Shown here piece after piece: positions 25,165 through 37,860 of a stretch of DNA of 64,000 bases. The notes beneath the pieces are model-generated. The model had not been told where the DNA came from, did not search any database, and saw only the letters and a program-made list of their open reading frames with translations. Both the position numbers and the translations under genes were made by a program. Location: positions 82,797,718 to 82,861,717 of the forward strand of contig NC_061862.1 of NCBI RefSeq assembly GCF_907164915.1, in the 5' to 3' direction. Origin of the DNA: Impatiens glandulifera. Taxonomy: Eukaryota; Streptophyta; Magnoliopsida; Ericales; Balsaminaceae. The first letter of the stretch is position 1. Each line of letters opens with the position of its first letter.

Positions 25165-26149
25165 AGAAGGATATTGTATTGAATGATCTCTTAATTACAT
25201 ATGTCATGTCTCTTATATAGACATTAAATTAGACTTATAAGGAAACTTATAGAATATAATATAATATTGATATTATCACAATTTATCATATTATGATAAT
25301 ATCTTACAAATATATTATCTTTATATTATATCTCCAATATATTAGATTGATTATATTTATTACACCACCGTAATCGAAGTAGGTGAGCGATGCATGTTGA
25401 GATTGAATCGAAAATCTTCACAAATAATCTGAATAAACCCTAAACAACGATGGTGTAGCATCCGAATCCAAAGAAGGTTTCCCAGTCAGAGTAGTAGTAG
25501 ATGAAGATACAGGCGCTACTGAGGTCGCAAATGATACGAAAGTAGATGCACCAAAAGGTGAAAACGATGCACTAGTTGTCATCCCAAAAGGAGGAGATGG
25601 TGAAGACCTAGCGACGATTAATCCAAATCCTAATGTAGGAGTGAAGGTTGTGGAAATCGTTGTGTTGGTTAATCCAGATCTGAAAGGAGTAGAGGCTCCA
25701 ATTGCTCCAATTGCGCCAACTCCAAAGGAAGGTGTGGAAGCGGCTGAAGCTGAGACACTCGTTGTTCCATAGGAAGGTGTGGAAGCGACTAAAGCTGAGA
25801 CACTAGTTGTTCTGAATCCGAAGGCAGGGCATCACTTGCTCTAAAACCAAAGGAACTAACAAAAGCGGATGACGTTGGGGTTAGGGTTTGAAGAAGACAT
25901 ATGGAATGATGAACCGAACGGAGAAGAAGATGAGGTAGTGGACGACACAAAGGATAATGGTGAAGAGGAGGAAGAAAAAGAAATGGAGAAAGGTAGTAGA
26001 ATTTTATTTGAGCCCTCCATCAATGGCTTAAAGTAACCGATGGAGGCAACGAAATACTATATTTTGTGTTCAAGGACAAAATTTTTTGAATTTGATACCT
26101 ACAATATATTATATCTCCAATATATTAGATTAATTATATTTATTAGTTA
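25165..26149 (-). mobile_element. Decayed TRIM-type LTR element (minus strand)
   Basis: The left part (about 25,165-25,365) is the reverse complement of the LTR type at 28,734. A truncated second copy lies at about 26,098-26,149: 'atctccaatatattagatt' appears at both places. On the minus strand a hairpin motif (gcctccat ... attgatggagggct, about 26,010-26,048) matches the post-primer hairpin of the TRIM at 28,734. The internal part (25,459-25,772) reads open on the plus strand for about 100 codons but without ATG and with later stops, so I do not call a gene. Confidence 0.5.
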
Positions 26150-27335
26150 TGTAGAATTTTTAAAGAGGAAAAATAATATTTTTATTCAATGTATTCAATA
26201 CATAAGAAGTCTAGTGTTTAAATAGCGAAAATTACATTTGTAGGAAAGGAAATGATTTAAACAATGAATAAAATAAAAACATATCAATAAAATAAAAATC
26301 AAATCAATTATAATTGATTTGACAATCAGCAGCAAATCTTCAATCAAGTAGCAAATCAATTATTCTCATTTATTTTCTATTGATAACATTACATTCTTGG
26401 AATTGTTTCCTTCCAAGGAAGATAGAGAGATAATTATACACTTCCCCTCAAGTTGGATAGTAGATGTTGAAACAGCCTAACTTGCCACATACTTCCTCGA
26501 ATCGGCTTGATGAATATGTCAGCCACCTGATTGTGGGATGTAACGTAGAGGGGTGCAATAGAGCCTTGGGTAGAGATTGAAGAGGATGTTGCCGATGTGA
26601 TGAAATGTGGATGACAACGAGTTGACTTTGAATTGCCAGAGTATTGCTGGATGTTGATGACAACGAGTTGACTTTAAACTGCCGGAGTTTTGCTAGATGA
26701 CAGTGAATTGACTTTGAATTGCCGAAGTTTCACTAGAATTTGATGACAATGAGTTGGCTTGAAATTTCGGAGTTTCGCTAGATGACAGTGAGTTGGCTTT
26801 GATTCGCCGGAGTTTCACTAGAATTTGTTGATAGCGAGTTGGCTTGAAATGCCGAAGTTTCGCTGGATGATAGTGAGTTGACATTGATTCGCCAAAGTTT
26901 CACTAGAATTTGATGATAGTGAGTTGGCTTGAAACGTCGGAGTTTCTCTGGATTTTTTTTTGGATAGACTAACTTAGAATTGTCAATCGTCTTCCCCGAT
27001 TCTGTGTTTATCCAACTCTGATACCATGTAGATTTTTTAGAGAGGGAAAATAATATTTTTATTTCTTGTATTCAATACGTAAGGAGATAGTGTTTAAATA
27101 ACGAAAATTACATTTGTAGGAAATGAAATGATTTACAGGAAGGGAAATTATTTAAACAATGAATAAAATAAAAATATATCAATAAAATAAAATAAAAATC
27201 AATTATAAATGATTTGACAATCAGCAACAAATTTTCAATCAAGTACCAAATAAATTATTCTTATTGATTTGCTACTGATAACATTTCATTCTTGGAATTG
27301 TTTCCTTCCAATGAAGATAGAGAGATAATTCTACA
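26150..27335 (-). mobile_element. TRIM-type miniature LTR retrotransposon (minus strand)
   Basis: Direct repeats at 26,150-26,440 and 27,027-27,335 start 'tgtaga' and end 'tataca' or 'ctaca'. Beside the right copy, the minus strand reads 'ggtatcagagttgg', a primer site for initiator tRNA-Met. Beside the left copy it reads 'cttgaggggaag', a polypurine tract. Possible target duplication: 'agtta' / 'agcta'. No protein is encoded, so it would need enzymes from another element. Confidence 0.75.
26628..26945. repeat. Tandem repeats inside the TRIM
   Basis: Units of about 44-50 bp with 'gatgacagtgagttggctt' then 'gccggagtttcactag' repeat about seven times with variation. Confidence 0.75.
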
Positions 27336-27475
27336 AGCTATTATAAATTGCCATGTGAAACCCTTCACATGGCTATACTGTACACTGCCATATGAAGCGC
27401 GCTCTTCATATAGCCATGTGAATTGTGAAGCGCGCTCTTCATAGAGCCATGTGAATTGTGAATGGCTTCATATGA
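27336..27475. repeat. Satellite remnant with 'ccatgtgaa' units
   Basis: Two to three diverged units of the 'cttcacatg' satellite, including 'gaagcgcgctcttcatagag' twice. It looks like the far side of the 24.7-25.2-kb array, displaced by the inserted elements. Confidence 0.6.
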
Positions 27476-27723
27476 CACTACTTTATGTTTGAATCTTCTT
27501 CTTTTATTAATATTTTATATAGTTTTAAAAAGCAATATCAAAGGAGGAAAAATAAGTACTCTTATCAATATTGTATCATTAACAGATCTTAAAGCCTTAT
27601 CTCTCCTCGCTTATTTAATTGTCGATTCTAAAATTCCAAATTCCCCAAAAGAATGAAGACTTTTATTCCTTTTATTAAAAAACTATAACCTCCCTAAACG
27701 ACATTTTTAACCTTATTCAAAAC

Positions 27724-28234
27724 TAGGGTCAACAATTTTAGACCCGATACAAAAACACGACCTGAACCGAACACCAAAAAATGAAGTTAGGGTAATGCAT
27801 TTTTTTGTTCAGGTCGATTTGTTTAACCTAAATAATAAACAGGTCAAAATCGGGTTGACCTAAAATGACTCAAATTAAACTCGATAACTCATTTACAAGT
27901 TTTTTTTGTTGAAGTTTGTGTTATTCTTTCTTATTCACTCAATCATTTTCTTTTGTAAAAATTTTTATAAGCGGATTTATGATTTAGCTTCACTTTTTTT
28001 TGTGCTGATATTATTTTAATTTGAAATAAAGAGATGTGAATTAATTGCATCGGGTTTGGTTTTAGTTGAGTTAGGTAAATTGGGTCAAGTTCAGGTCAAT
28101 CACAAATAAACAAGTCATGTCCAAGTTAGAGATTTTGATCTAGATTACTAAATAGTTCAAGTTAGTATCGTTCAATCCGTTAACCTGCCAACCCGAACCT
28201 ACCAACCTAAAACTAACCTAAATTGCCACCCCTA
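27724..28234. mobile_element. hAT-type MITE
   Basis: Termini are 'tagggtcaacaatttta' on the left and 'taaattgccacccctata'-like on the right, whose reverse complement starts 'taggggtggcaattta'. Flanks 'ttcaaaac' (27,716-27,723) and 'ttcaaaat' (28,235-28,242) give an 8-bp target duplication with one mismatch. Length is 511 bp and no coding frame is present. The 8-bp duplication points to a hAT transposase source. Confidence 0.7.
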
Positions 28235-28242
28235 TTCAAAAT

Positions 28243-28728
28243 CTCTCCAACCAACAAAAGAAAACTGTCAAGGCCATTGGTTTTGGTTCCCTTCTTTCAC
28301 TTGACATCTCAAAATGCCTAGTTTAATTTTCTAGACACCTCGTGAGCACTTTCGACATCACAATGAGATCTCTTATATTAAATAACGACAGGAGATTCAA
28401 ATTGATGAAAAAGATCTCTAGTGCGTGTTGAACATCCCTAGAGAAAAATGGAAATATTTGAGTTCATTGCGAACGACTCAAAAGAACCTTTATATAATGA
28501 CTTTTTTGATGAATTAGAGGGGAAGATGGATCCTCCATAAAAACAAGGGAGTTATTGAATCAAATGTGATGCCAAGTACAATAATATACAATATAAGCGC
28601 AATAAACAATTTCAAAATTGACTTCGTTGTCTATGTTGTCTCAAGTTTTTTTAGACAACACAAAATACACAATCCAAATAAACAGTCTTTCCTAAAACGA
28701 ATGTTTTCATTCATATGTTCTCTTCTTT
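28243..28728. other. Unassigned sequence, no gene seen
   Basis: Moderately AT-rich DNA between the MITE and the TRIM. No long open frame, repeat end or recognisable motif. Confidence 0.5.
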
Positions 28729-28733
28729 CTTTA

Positions 28734-29801
28734 TGTTAGAATATAAGATACTATATATATGTAAAATATTATCACAATAATATATAAATTGTGATAATAT
28801 CATTAGTATATTATATTATATTATATCATTATTATATTATATTATATTAGTTTCCTTATAAACTCAATTTAATGTCCATATAATAGACATAACTTATATA
28901 ATTCAATATAACATTCTAATACAATTTATCTCTTTATTCTAATATGGTATTAGAGCCTTATTATCGTTCTTGAGTCAATCAAGTGATAGTCTTCCGCTGC
29001 CTCCATCAATGGTTACTTTAGTCATTGATGGAGGGCTCTAATAATTCTTTATTAATTATTATTACTATCTCTTAATAATATTTTCTTCTTTCAAATAATT
29101 ATGTTGATGTTCTTATTTTTTTCGACAATCATACTCTCTGAGTTTGTTTTCAGATGTTGCTTTATCCAGTAGTTAATATCATATTTTTTGGTGTTAATTC
29201 AATCATATGTGCTCATTTAATAGTTATTTAGTCAACACACTGTCATTCTCTCATTAGAATGAGTTTTACAGGTGTTGCTTCACCCCAACATTTTATTCCC
29301 ATGAGATTCTACCTTTTTTGCTGGTTTTCTTTAATGTAACACCTATCATCCTATCGTTGGATGGATTTCGAAACTCGCAAATAATTTCGGAGTTCATTCG
29401 GTTGTTGCTTCACCCCAACATTCAATGATAATGGGATTTTACCTTTTCGTTGGTTTATCACTCAACACACTGCCATACTGTAACTGGATGGAGCTCAAGA
29501 GTTTATGAAGTTTGAAGAATATACCATCAACATTTCAACATCTCGTCTTTAACCTCAAGTTGTTCAAGCGTTTTCCGTCTTGAGTTTGAGGAGGGATGTT
29601 AGAATATAAGATAATATATATGTAAGATATTACCACAATAATATATAAATTGTGATAATATCATTTAATATATTATATTATATCATTATTATACTATATT
29701 ATATTAGTTTCCTTATAAGCTCAATTTAATGTTTATATAATAGACACAACTTATATAATTCAATATAACATTCTAATACAATTTATCTCTTTATTCTAAC
29801 A
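28734..29801 (+). mobile_element. TRIM-type miniature LTR retrotransposon
   Basis: Complete and 1068 bp long. LTRs are 28,734-28,944 and 29,597-29,801 (TGTTAG to CTAACA). The primer site 'tggtattagagcc' is at 28,945. A polypurine tract 'gaggaggga' sits right before the 3' LTR. Target duplication 'cttta' is perfect (28,729-28,733 and 29,802-29,806). The internal 650 bp has no gene. A 12-bp perfect hairpin lies at about 29,000-29,034, just after the primer site. Confidence 0.88.
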
Positions 29802-29806
29802 CTTTA

Positions 29807-30215
29807 TATTTGTATTTGTAAATACTTATATATAGTATATAATGAATGTTCAAAATTCTGAAATCCATAATGGATGTTGATAACATAAAGAACTTGAACT
29901 AGTGTAATTTCACAATGAGAGGATTGGTTGAAAGCACCGAAAAATGGCCAAAAAATAATTAATCCTATTTTCATTAACATCTAATATATTGGTAAATTTT
30001 ATATTAACATATAAGTACTATTTTGTTTATGTTTAATAAATATTAAATTTTCACTAACATGTTTAATATATTTTATAGTTATGCTACATCGATAGGGTTG
30101 TTGAAAACATGATACATCAACCATATTATAGGTTTTTTTCAATCATATAATGCTGGGATGACGCTAAGGTGTTAGAGAGAATCTCGATAGAATCTCAAAG
30201 AGGTGGCTTTGGACA
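29807..30215. other. AT-rich DNA, nothing seen
   Basis: No gene, repeat unit or transposon end was recognised. Confidence 0.45.
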
Positions 30216-30990
30216 TGGAAGAGATATTGCACACCTTCCACTTCTTGAAGAGGATCATCATAGGATCATCTTGAGATTCTAGATCAGGATTTGGGAGATG
30301 CTCAACATTAGATGAAGGATTTATACTCTCTAGACAATAATGAAAATATACTTTATGTGCAATTATACTATTATGTTGTATCTTCTATTTCAAAGTCTGA
30401 ATATTTTGTTGCCACGTGAATCCCTTCACATGGCTCTTCACACAACCTTCATTTAACATGGTTACTATAAAGTGGCATGTGAAGGACTTCACATGATTGT
30501 TGTAAACTATCATGTGAAACTTTTCACATGCCTCTTCACATGACATTCACTTCACATGACATTTACTTCACATGGCTCTACTATACGCTTCCATGTGAAG
30601 AGCTATTGCACACCTTCCACTTCTTGAAGAGGATCATCTTGAGATTCTAGATCTGGATATGGGAGATGTTCAACGTTAGATGAAGGATTTAGACTCTCTA
30701 GACAATAATGAAAAGATACTTTATGTGCAATTATACTATTATGTTGTATCTTCTATTTCAAAGTCTGGATATTTTGTTGCCATATGACGCCCTTCACATG
30801 GCTCTTCACACAACCTTCATTTCACATGGCTACTATAAACTACCATGTGAAATACTTCACATGATTGTTGTAAACTATTATGTGAAGCTTTTCACATGAC
30901 ATTCACTTCACACGACTTTTACTTCACATTGCTCTACTATACATTGCAATGTGAAGCGCGCTCTTCATATAGCCATGTGAAGGGTTTCAC
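30216..30990. repeat. Tandem duplication of a ~380-bp block containing satellite units
   Basis: The block starting 'ttgcacaccttccacttctt' at about 30,220 recurs at about 30,607. Both copies continue through 'ggatcatcttgagattctag' and 'ttatgtgcaattatactatt' and then enter 'cttcacatg' satellite units. The first copy has an extra short insertion near 30,262. Confidence 0.8.
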
Positions 30991-32295
30991 ATGGCACTAC
31001 TTTATGATTTAATCTTCTTTTCTTTTACTTATTTATTTATAAATACAAGCATATATTTACTTATATTCTTGATTTATATTGTTATGGTCTTTACACTCTA
31101 AATTATACTAATTTCAAAACACAAATATTGACATCCAAAGTCGCTGAAGCATTCAAGCATATGAAAGATGATTCACAACAATTATTTGATCTATCAAGTG
31201 AGTTGGAGAAACACAACATTTATGTCAACCATATTTTTGAGGCCAATATCAACAATTTTATCGAGTCAATTTTTACAAAAATATATTTCAATATTTTTGC
31301 AAAGGCTAATTATGAAGATGGGGATAATGTAAATGAGGACATTACAAGCAGGAGTCCATTAATGGGTCAAAAATCTAACCTATGGCATTTTTGCCGAGAG
31401 TGATGAAGAGCCTGATTGTGTCAATATCTTTGCAAAGGCTCACTTTGAAGATGTGGATAATGTACATGAGGATTACAAACAGGAGTCCATCAATGAGTCG
31501 ATAATCTAGCCATGACATTTTTGTCGAGAGTGATGAAGAGCTTGATTGTATAAATATTAAAGACCATCCAAAGAGGAAGATTAACAAACTTCCGGTGGTT
31601 TTACAATCCCTTTTTTGACAAAGCTCTTCAATGAGCTTGGTAAAGTTTCACCTAAAGAACAACTATTGGTGGATCTGATATTTTGTAAAGGACTGGATCC
31701 AATGTAAGGTTTTTTTCAAAACATCTATTATTAAAAATTTTGTACAATTTATTATAATACTAAATAGTATATGATCTTAATTATGTGCTTTATAGGGAAA
31801 AGCTGGTTGTCAGCCCAAACACTAGTTTAACACGTCGAGTTATTTCCACGTTGAAAAAAATACAGAACTTGACAGAGAAATAATGGATGTTTAGTCCCAT
31901 GTTTTGAACCTGAATTTTAGAAAGAAGCTAAGACATGAAAAATGAATATTTTACTTCACGACATTGTCGTATGTAAGTACTTACACTACATGTTTTATGA
32001 TCAATATTCATGTGATTGATATTTAGAATTTTTACCGGCGATGAATTTAATTGGTAGCACACTCATTTTAGAAATGCATCAGCTCAACATATGCCTCGAA
32101 TCTACTAACCTTGTATACATGAGAACCCCAAAGAACAATTTCTTCGTCAGACTATCGGAGATACCATTGAACGAGTCATAATCGAGTCCCTCTAGTATTT
32201 CTCGTAATAAATGAGATGGTCTTTGAACATGACGTAACATGACGAGTCTAAATACTCGATTTTGAAATATCCGCCTAATGAGTGGTTGGAAATTA
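30991..32295. other. Degenerate unassigned sequence with a ~128-bp tandem duplication
   Basis: A frame of 91 codons at 31,128-31,403 has no family signature. Within and beyond it, about 31,291-31,418 is repeated at 31,419-31,545 ('ttttgtcgagagtgatgaag' in each). Further right, short broken frames look like a decayed protein gene, but I cannot name it. Confidence 0.4.
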
Positions 32296-32665
32296 TGTTG
32301 AGTTATGGAGTCTACTACACTTATAATAAATTCTACATTATTAATTAGAGTTTATTGGGTTTTCTTTTTTTGGTTTTGGGCTTGGGCCTGACCAAAGTTA
32401 TTTAGGTTTATTACCTGAATGTTTACCCTATAAATATGTGATTATTAAGGGTTTACATGGTTAGACAAAATTCTAGAGAGATAAAGTGTGAGGCAAAAAC
32501 TCTGTATTCCTTCTTCTTCTTCATAGTAAATTTGGTGGTGGCTGAAGTGGATGTAGCTCGATTTGAGTGAACCACTATAAATCTGTGTGTTCTTATGTTC
32601 TTCTTTCTTGTGTTTTTACAGATTGTTTTCAAACAGGTCGGATTTGGGAGATACAAATCCTAACA
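32296..32665 (+). repeat. 5' LTR of the second copia element
   Basis: 370 bp, TGTTGA to CTAACA. A TATA-like 'ctataaatatg' lies near 32,429. Confidence 0.9.
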
Positions 32666-32708
32666 ACTGGTATCAGAGCAGCTAGGCTAGATCTGAGCAT
32701 TGGAAACA

Positions 32709-35700
32709 ATGGCAAGTGAGAACAGTATAGGACATGGGATTGGAAGATTTGATGGGACAGATTATGCCTTCTAGAGAATGCAGATTGAAGATTATCTCTA
32801 TGGAAAGAAGCTTCATGTTACTTTGAGTGAGAAACCAGAGAAGATAGATGAAGCTTAATGGAAACTCCTTGATAGACAGGTTTTGGGAGTTGTCCGATTG
32901 ACGCTAGCCAAGACAGTTGCTTACAATGTAGCAAAGGAGAAGACCACCATGGGTCTGATGAAAGCTCTTTCTGATATGTATGAGAAACCATCTGCTAACA
33001 ACAAGGTACACTTAATGAAAAGACTCTTTTACTTAAGAATGGTTGATGGTACTTCTATCACTACTCATTTGAATGAATTCAGTACAATTGTGAATCAATT
33101 GCTATCTGTTGAGATTGATTTTGGGATGAAGTTAGTGCCCTGATTTTGTTGGCATCTCTACCAAATAGTTGGGAACCTATGAGGGAAGCAATTAGTAATT
33201 CAGTTGGAAATGCTAAACTGAAATTTGTTGAAGTTAGAGATCGTAATATTGCTGAAGAGGTTCGTAAAATTGATTATGGTGAAACATTCAAAGGTTCTGC
33301 TCTGAATGTGGAAAACAGGGGAAGAGGTAATGATAGAAATTTCAACCGAAGTAAGAGCAGATCTATGTCAAGGAGCAGGAGGAGTCAGTCCAAGTCTGGG
33401 CGGACATTTGAGTGCTGGAATTGTGGTAAACATGGTCATTTAAAGAGGAACTGCAAAGCACCGAAGAAAAATAGTGATGATAAAAATTATACAGCCAACG
33501 TTGTTACAGAATCTGTCACTGATGCATTACTTCTGTCTGTTGATAGGCCGATAGATTCATGGGTTTTGGACTCAGGAGCGTCTTTCCACACCACTGCTCA
33601 CAAAGAATTAATGGAGAACTATGTGGCTGGAAACTGTGGGAAAGTTTATCTCGCAGATGGTGAGCCACTGGATATTGTTGGCATTGGTGACATCAAATTG
33701 AAGATGGCAAATGGTTCTGTTTGGAAGATTACTAAGATGAGACACATTCCAGGTTTAATGCGCAATCTGATTTCTGTTACACAACTTGATGAAGAAGGTC
33801 ACAATTTCAGTTGTGGAAATGGTGCGTGGAAGGTGACTAAAGGAGCAATTGTTGTTGCTCGAGGTCACAAAACTGGAACGTTATACACGACTTCAACTTG
33901 CAGAGAAACAATTGTTGCTGTAGTTGATGACTCGAAGAACAGTGAGTTGTGGCATTGCAAGTTGGGCCATATGAGTGAAAAAGGGGTGAAAATTCTTTTG
34001 AAGAATGAACAGGTTCCAGAACTGAAGTCTGTTGAACATTAGTTATGCGAAAACTGCATTCTTGGAAAACAAAAACGGGTGAGTTTCTTAAAAACTGGGA
34101 AGGAGCTCAAGAAAGAAAGACTAGAGTTGGTACACACTGATGTGTGGGGACCTACACCTGTTTCTTCTATTGGCGGATCATACTACTATGTGACTTTTAT
34201 AGATGATTCAACAAGAAAAGTATGAGTTTACTTTATGAAGCACAAGTCTGAAGTATTTGCTATTTTCAAGAAGTGGAAGGCTTTGGTTGAAAATGAAACA
34301 AATCAGAAAGTTAAGTGCTTGAGATCCGACAACGGAGGTGAATATATCAATTCAGATTTCAAAGAGTATTGTGCTGAGAATGGGATCAGTATGGTGAAGA
34401 CTGTTCCCTGAACGCCTCAAGAGAATGGAGTAGCTGAAAGAATGAATCGAACATTGAACGAGCGTGCTAGAAGCATGAGATTGCATGCAGGGCTGCCTAA
34501 AACCTTCTGGGCAGAAGCTATAAATATTGCTGCCTATTTGATAAACAGGGGACCCTTTGTTCCTCTTGAATTCAGAGTTCCTGAAGAAGCTTGGAGCAAT
34601 AAAAAGGTAAACCTTTCTTATTTGAAAGTGTTTGAATGTTTATCATATGTTCATATTAATGAATGTGATAGGAGCAAGCTTGATCCAAAGTCTAATAAAT
34701 GTTTTTTCATTGGTTATGGTGATATCGAGTTTGGTTATCGTTTCTGGGATAATCAAAATCGGAAGATCATTCGTAGCAGAAATGTTATCTTTAATGAACA
34801 GGTTCTCTACAAAGATTGTGTTGGGAAGACATCAGATGGTGATCCTAAGTTGGAAGAGACCAGTACAGTCGATTTGAGACAATTTTCAGCTGGATATATA
34901 CCGGTTGTCGAAGAAGAACAATGTATTGTTGAAGATGAAATCGTTGAGAACGTGGCCCAGAGGTAAATCAGCAAACACCGGTTATACAGTTGAGAAGATC
35001 ATCAAGGAATCGAAAACCAGTTGAGAGGTGGTCTCCATCTCTGAACTATATCTTGTTGACAGATAGAGGTGAACTTGAATGTTATGAGGAAGCAATACAA
35101 TCTGATGAATCGATTAAGTGGGAGTCTGCTATGAAAGATGAGATGGACTCTTTGATGTTGAATCAGACTTGGGAGCTCACTGAGCTACCAAAGGGAAAAA
35201 AGCTCTTCACAACAAATGGATCTTCAGGATTAAAGAAGAACATGATAAAACTATGAGGTACAAGGCAAGGTTGGTTGTGAAAGGATTTCAACAGAAAGAA
35301 GGTATTGACTACAATGAGATCTTCTCTCCGGTAGTTAAATTGATGACAATTAGAACTATTTTGAGTTTGGTTGTGAAAGAAGACCTTCATCTTCAACAAA
35401 TGGATGTCAAAACTGCTTTTCTTCATGGTGATTTAGATGAAGATATTTATATGCGACAACCAGAAGGATTTGAAATCAAAGGAAAAGATGAGCTTGTGTG
35501 TAAGCTTCAGAAGAGTCTGTATGGTTTGAAACAGGCTCCAAGGCAATGGTACAAGAAGTTCGATAGCTTCATGAAAAGTAAAAATTTCTTGAGGTGTGAA
35601 GCTGATCATTGCTGATATATCAAGAGGTTTGATAAATCGTACATTATTCTTCTTCTCTACGTTGATGACATGTTGATTGCTGGAGCAAGTTTGTATGAGA

Positions 35701-36613
35701 TTAACAAGCTCAAAAAAGAGTTGTTTGAAAAGTTTGTAATGAAGGATTTGGGTGCTGCTAAACAAATCCTTGGGATGAGAATTTTCAGGGATGAAGAAGT
35801 TCTCAAGCTTTCACAAGAAGAATATGTGAATAAAATTCTTAGCAGGTTCAACTTGTATGATGCAAAACTAGTTACTACCCCCTTAGCTAGTCACTTCAGA
35901 CTATCTAAAGATCAGTCGCCTTCAACAGAGGAGGAGAAAAATTACATGGCCACTGTTCCGTATGCCTCTCCCATTGGTTGTATTATGTATGCGATGGTTT
36001 GCACAAGACCAGACATAACACATGTAGTGGGAGTTGTTAGCAGATTTATGAGCAACCCGGGTAGACAACATTGGAAGCAGTAAAGTGGATACTACGATAC
36101 TTAAGAGGAAGTACGAGTCTCACTTTGTGTTTTCGAAAGTCTAATATGGGTTTAGAAGGATATGTTGATGCTGACAATGGTGGTGATGTTGATAGTAGAA
36201 AGAGCACAACAGGGTACATTTATACTATGGGAGGTACTACAATCAGTTGGGTATCAAAAGTGCAGAAGATTGTTGCTCTTTCTAGTTATGAAGCAGAGTA
36301 TGTTGCTATGACAGAAGCTGCTAAGAAGATGATGTGGTTACAACCCTTTTTGCGAGAATTGGGTCAAGACTACGAGGGAAGTGTGTTGCGATGCGACAGT
36401 CAGAGTGCCATTCATTTGGCAAAGAATCTTGTTTATCATGGCAGGACGAAGCATATACAGGTTCGTTATCATTTCATCCGGTCAGCTTTAGAAGATGGAG
36501 TATTAGCTCTTGAGAAGATTCCCGGGAGTGAGAATCCAGTTGATATGTTGACGAAAGCTGTGACAAATGAGAAACTAAAGTTGTGTGCAACTTCAGTTGG
36601 TCTTCTTCGTTAA
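32709..36613 (+). pseudogene. gag-pol of the second copia element, many breaks
   Basis: It opens 'MASENSIGHGIGRFDG'. In order it has a Gag capsid region, a zinc knuckle 'CWNCGKHGHLKRNC' (about 33,414), protease 'VLDSGASFHTT' (about 33,562), integrase ('GELWHCKLGH'-like at 33,943; 'QENGVAERMNRT' at 34,420), RT ('MDVKTAFLHGD' at 35,400; 'YVDDMLIAG' at 35,660) and RNase H ('SYEAEYVAM', 'RCDSQSAIHLA'). In-frame stops occur at about 32,773, 32,857, 34,042, 34,223, 34,408 and 35,615. Frameshifts lie near 33,130, 34,966, 35,210 and 36,070. It cannot make a functional polyprotein. Confidence 0.92.
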
Positions 36614-36675
36614 GACACCGAATGGAAAGCCACTACCGATCGAGAGATGATGAAGTTAGTCTCCAAGTGGGAGAT

Positions 36676-37042
36676 TGTTGAGTTATGGAGCCTACATTTA
36701 TAATAAATTCTACATTGTTAATTAGAGTTTATTGGGTTTTCTTTTTTTGGTTTTGGGCTTGGGCCTGACCAAAGTTATTTAGGTTTATTACCTGAATGTT
36801 TACCCTATAAATATGTGATTATTAAGGGTTTACATGGTTAAACAGAATTCTAGAGAGATAAAGTGTGAGGCAAAAACTCTGTATTCCTTCTTCTTCTTCA
36901 TAGTAAATCTGGTGGTGGCTCAAGTGGATGTAGCTCAATTTGAGTGAACCACTATGAATCTGTGTGTTCTTGTGTTCTTCTTTCTTGTGTTTTTACAGAT
37001 TGTTTTCAAACAGGTCGAATTTGGGAGATACAAATCCTAACA
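36676..37042 (+). repeat. 3' LTR of the second copia element
   Basis: 367 bp, direct copy of 32,296-32,665 with scattered substitutions and a short deletion near its start. Confidence 0.9.
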
Positions 37043-37139
37043 AATTACCCTTTGGAAACCGTATAGAGGAAGGAGTATGGCGTTTGAGGTTAAACTTGCG
37101 GTTCCAAAATCGGTCTTTCAAAGACAGAAGGTGTTCAAC

Positions 37140-37860
37140 CAGTCGATTAACCGGTTAAACGGTTCTGGTAAATCTGATTTTATCTCTTATTTTATAAATC
37201 GGTTAACCGACCAATATTGGTATCGGTTTTACCGGTTTTGGTTTTACTAGTTCCGATTAGTACCGGTTGGTTAACCGGTTTAACCGTGAACTGATAATTC
37301 AAAATTTTAAATTAAGTATTAAATTTATTAAATTATTTTTTGTTTTCAAAATTCTTATTTGTGCCTTACTTTCATGTTATTCTGACATTAATTAAAAAGA
37401 TCGAAAAGAATGAACTTACAATAATTTGCTCAAAGTCAACACACAATCAACACACAATGTCCATGAGAAATTCACGGTTGCCTTTAGAAATATATTATAA
37501 TATATTATATTATTGTAACACTCTAATATATTTCAAAAGTCTCCATTTTAAAACTAATAACCATGTAAATTAATTTTTTTTAAAAATAAAAATAACTAAT
37601 ATATATTATTAAATATTATTTATAATATATTTAATATTTATAAAATATCTAATATAAAGATATATGATTAAATTATTACGGTTTACTAATTAAATCGCTA
37701 GAAAAATAGTTCAACTGAAAACTGAATCATTTCGATAAAAAACCGGTTAACCGGAACTGTTAGAACTGGTTAACCAATAAACCGGTAAGCTACCGGTTAA
37801 CCGGAACTGTTAGAGCTTGTTAACCAACAAACCGGTAAGCTATCAATTAGATTATCGATT
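37140..37860. mobile_element. Foldback-like element built from 'accggttaaccgg' motifs
   Basis: The left part (37,140-37,290) and right part (37,740-37,850) are rich in 'ggttaaccgg' and 'ggttctgg'/'ggaactg' motifs in opposite sense, around an AT-rich centre. The right part is a ~54-bp tandem duplication ('ccggttaaccggaactgtta' twice). No target duplication was confirmed and there is no coding frame. Confidence 0.45.

Larger units (their letters stand above)
32296..37042 (+). mobile_element. Ty1/copia LTR retrotransposon, decayed
   Basis: 4747 bp with LTRs 32,296-32,665 and 36,676-37,042. The perfect target duplication is 'aatta' (32,291-32,295 and 37,043-37,047). Primer site 'tggtatcagagc' follows the 5' LTR; a purine tract 'aagtgggaga' precedes the 3' LTR. 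The LTRs differ at roughly a dozen positions, so it is older than the 10.7-24.5-kb element. Compact size and short LTRs suit a different copia lineage. Confidence 0.93.

Noticed and set aside
24854..25186. 110-codon frame with Thr/Phe/His repeats
   Set aside because: The satellite unit is read through; the repeat unit, not selection, keeps it open.
25459..25772. Open stretch with many 'GVEAxEAETLVV' type repeats
   Set aside because: No ATG, stops after about 100 codons and lies inside a decayed TRIM-like element.
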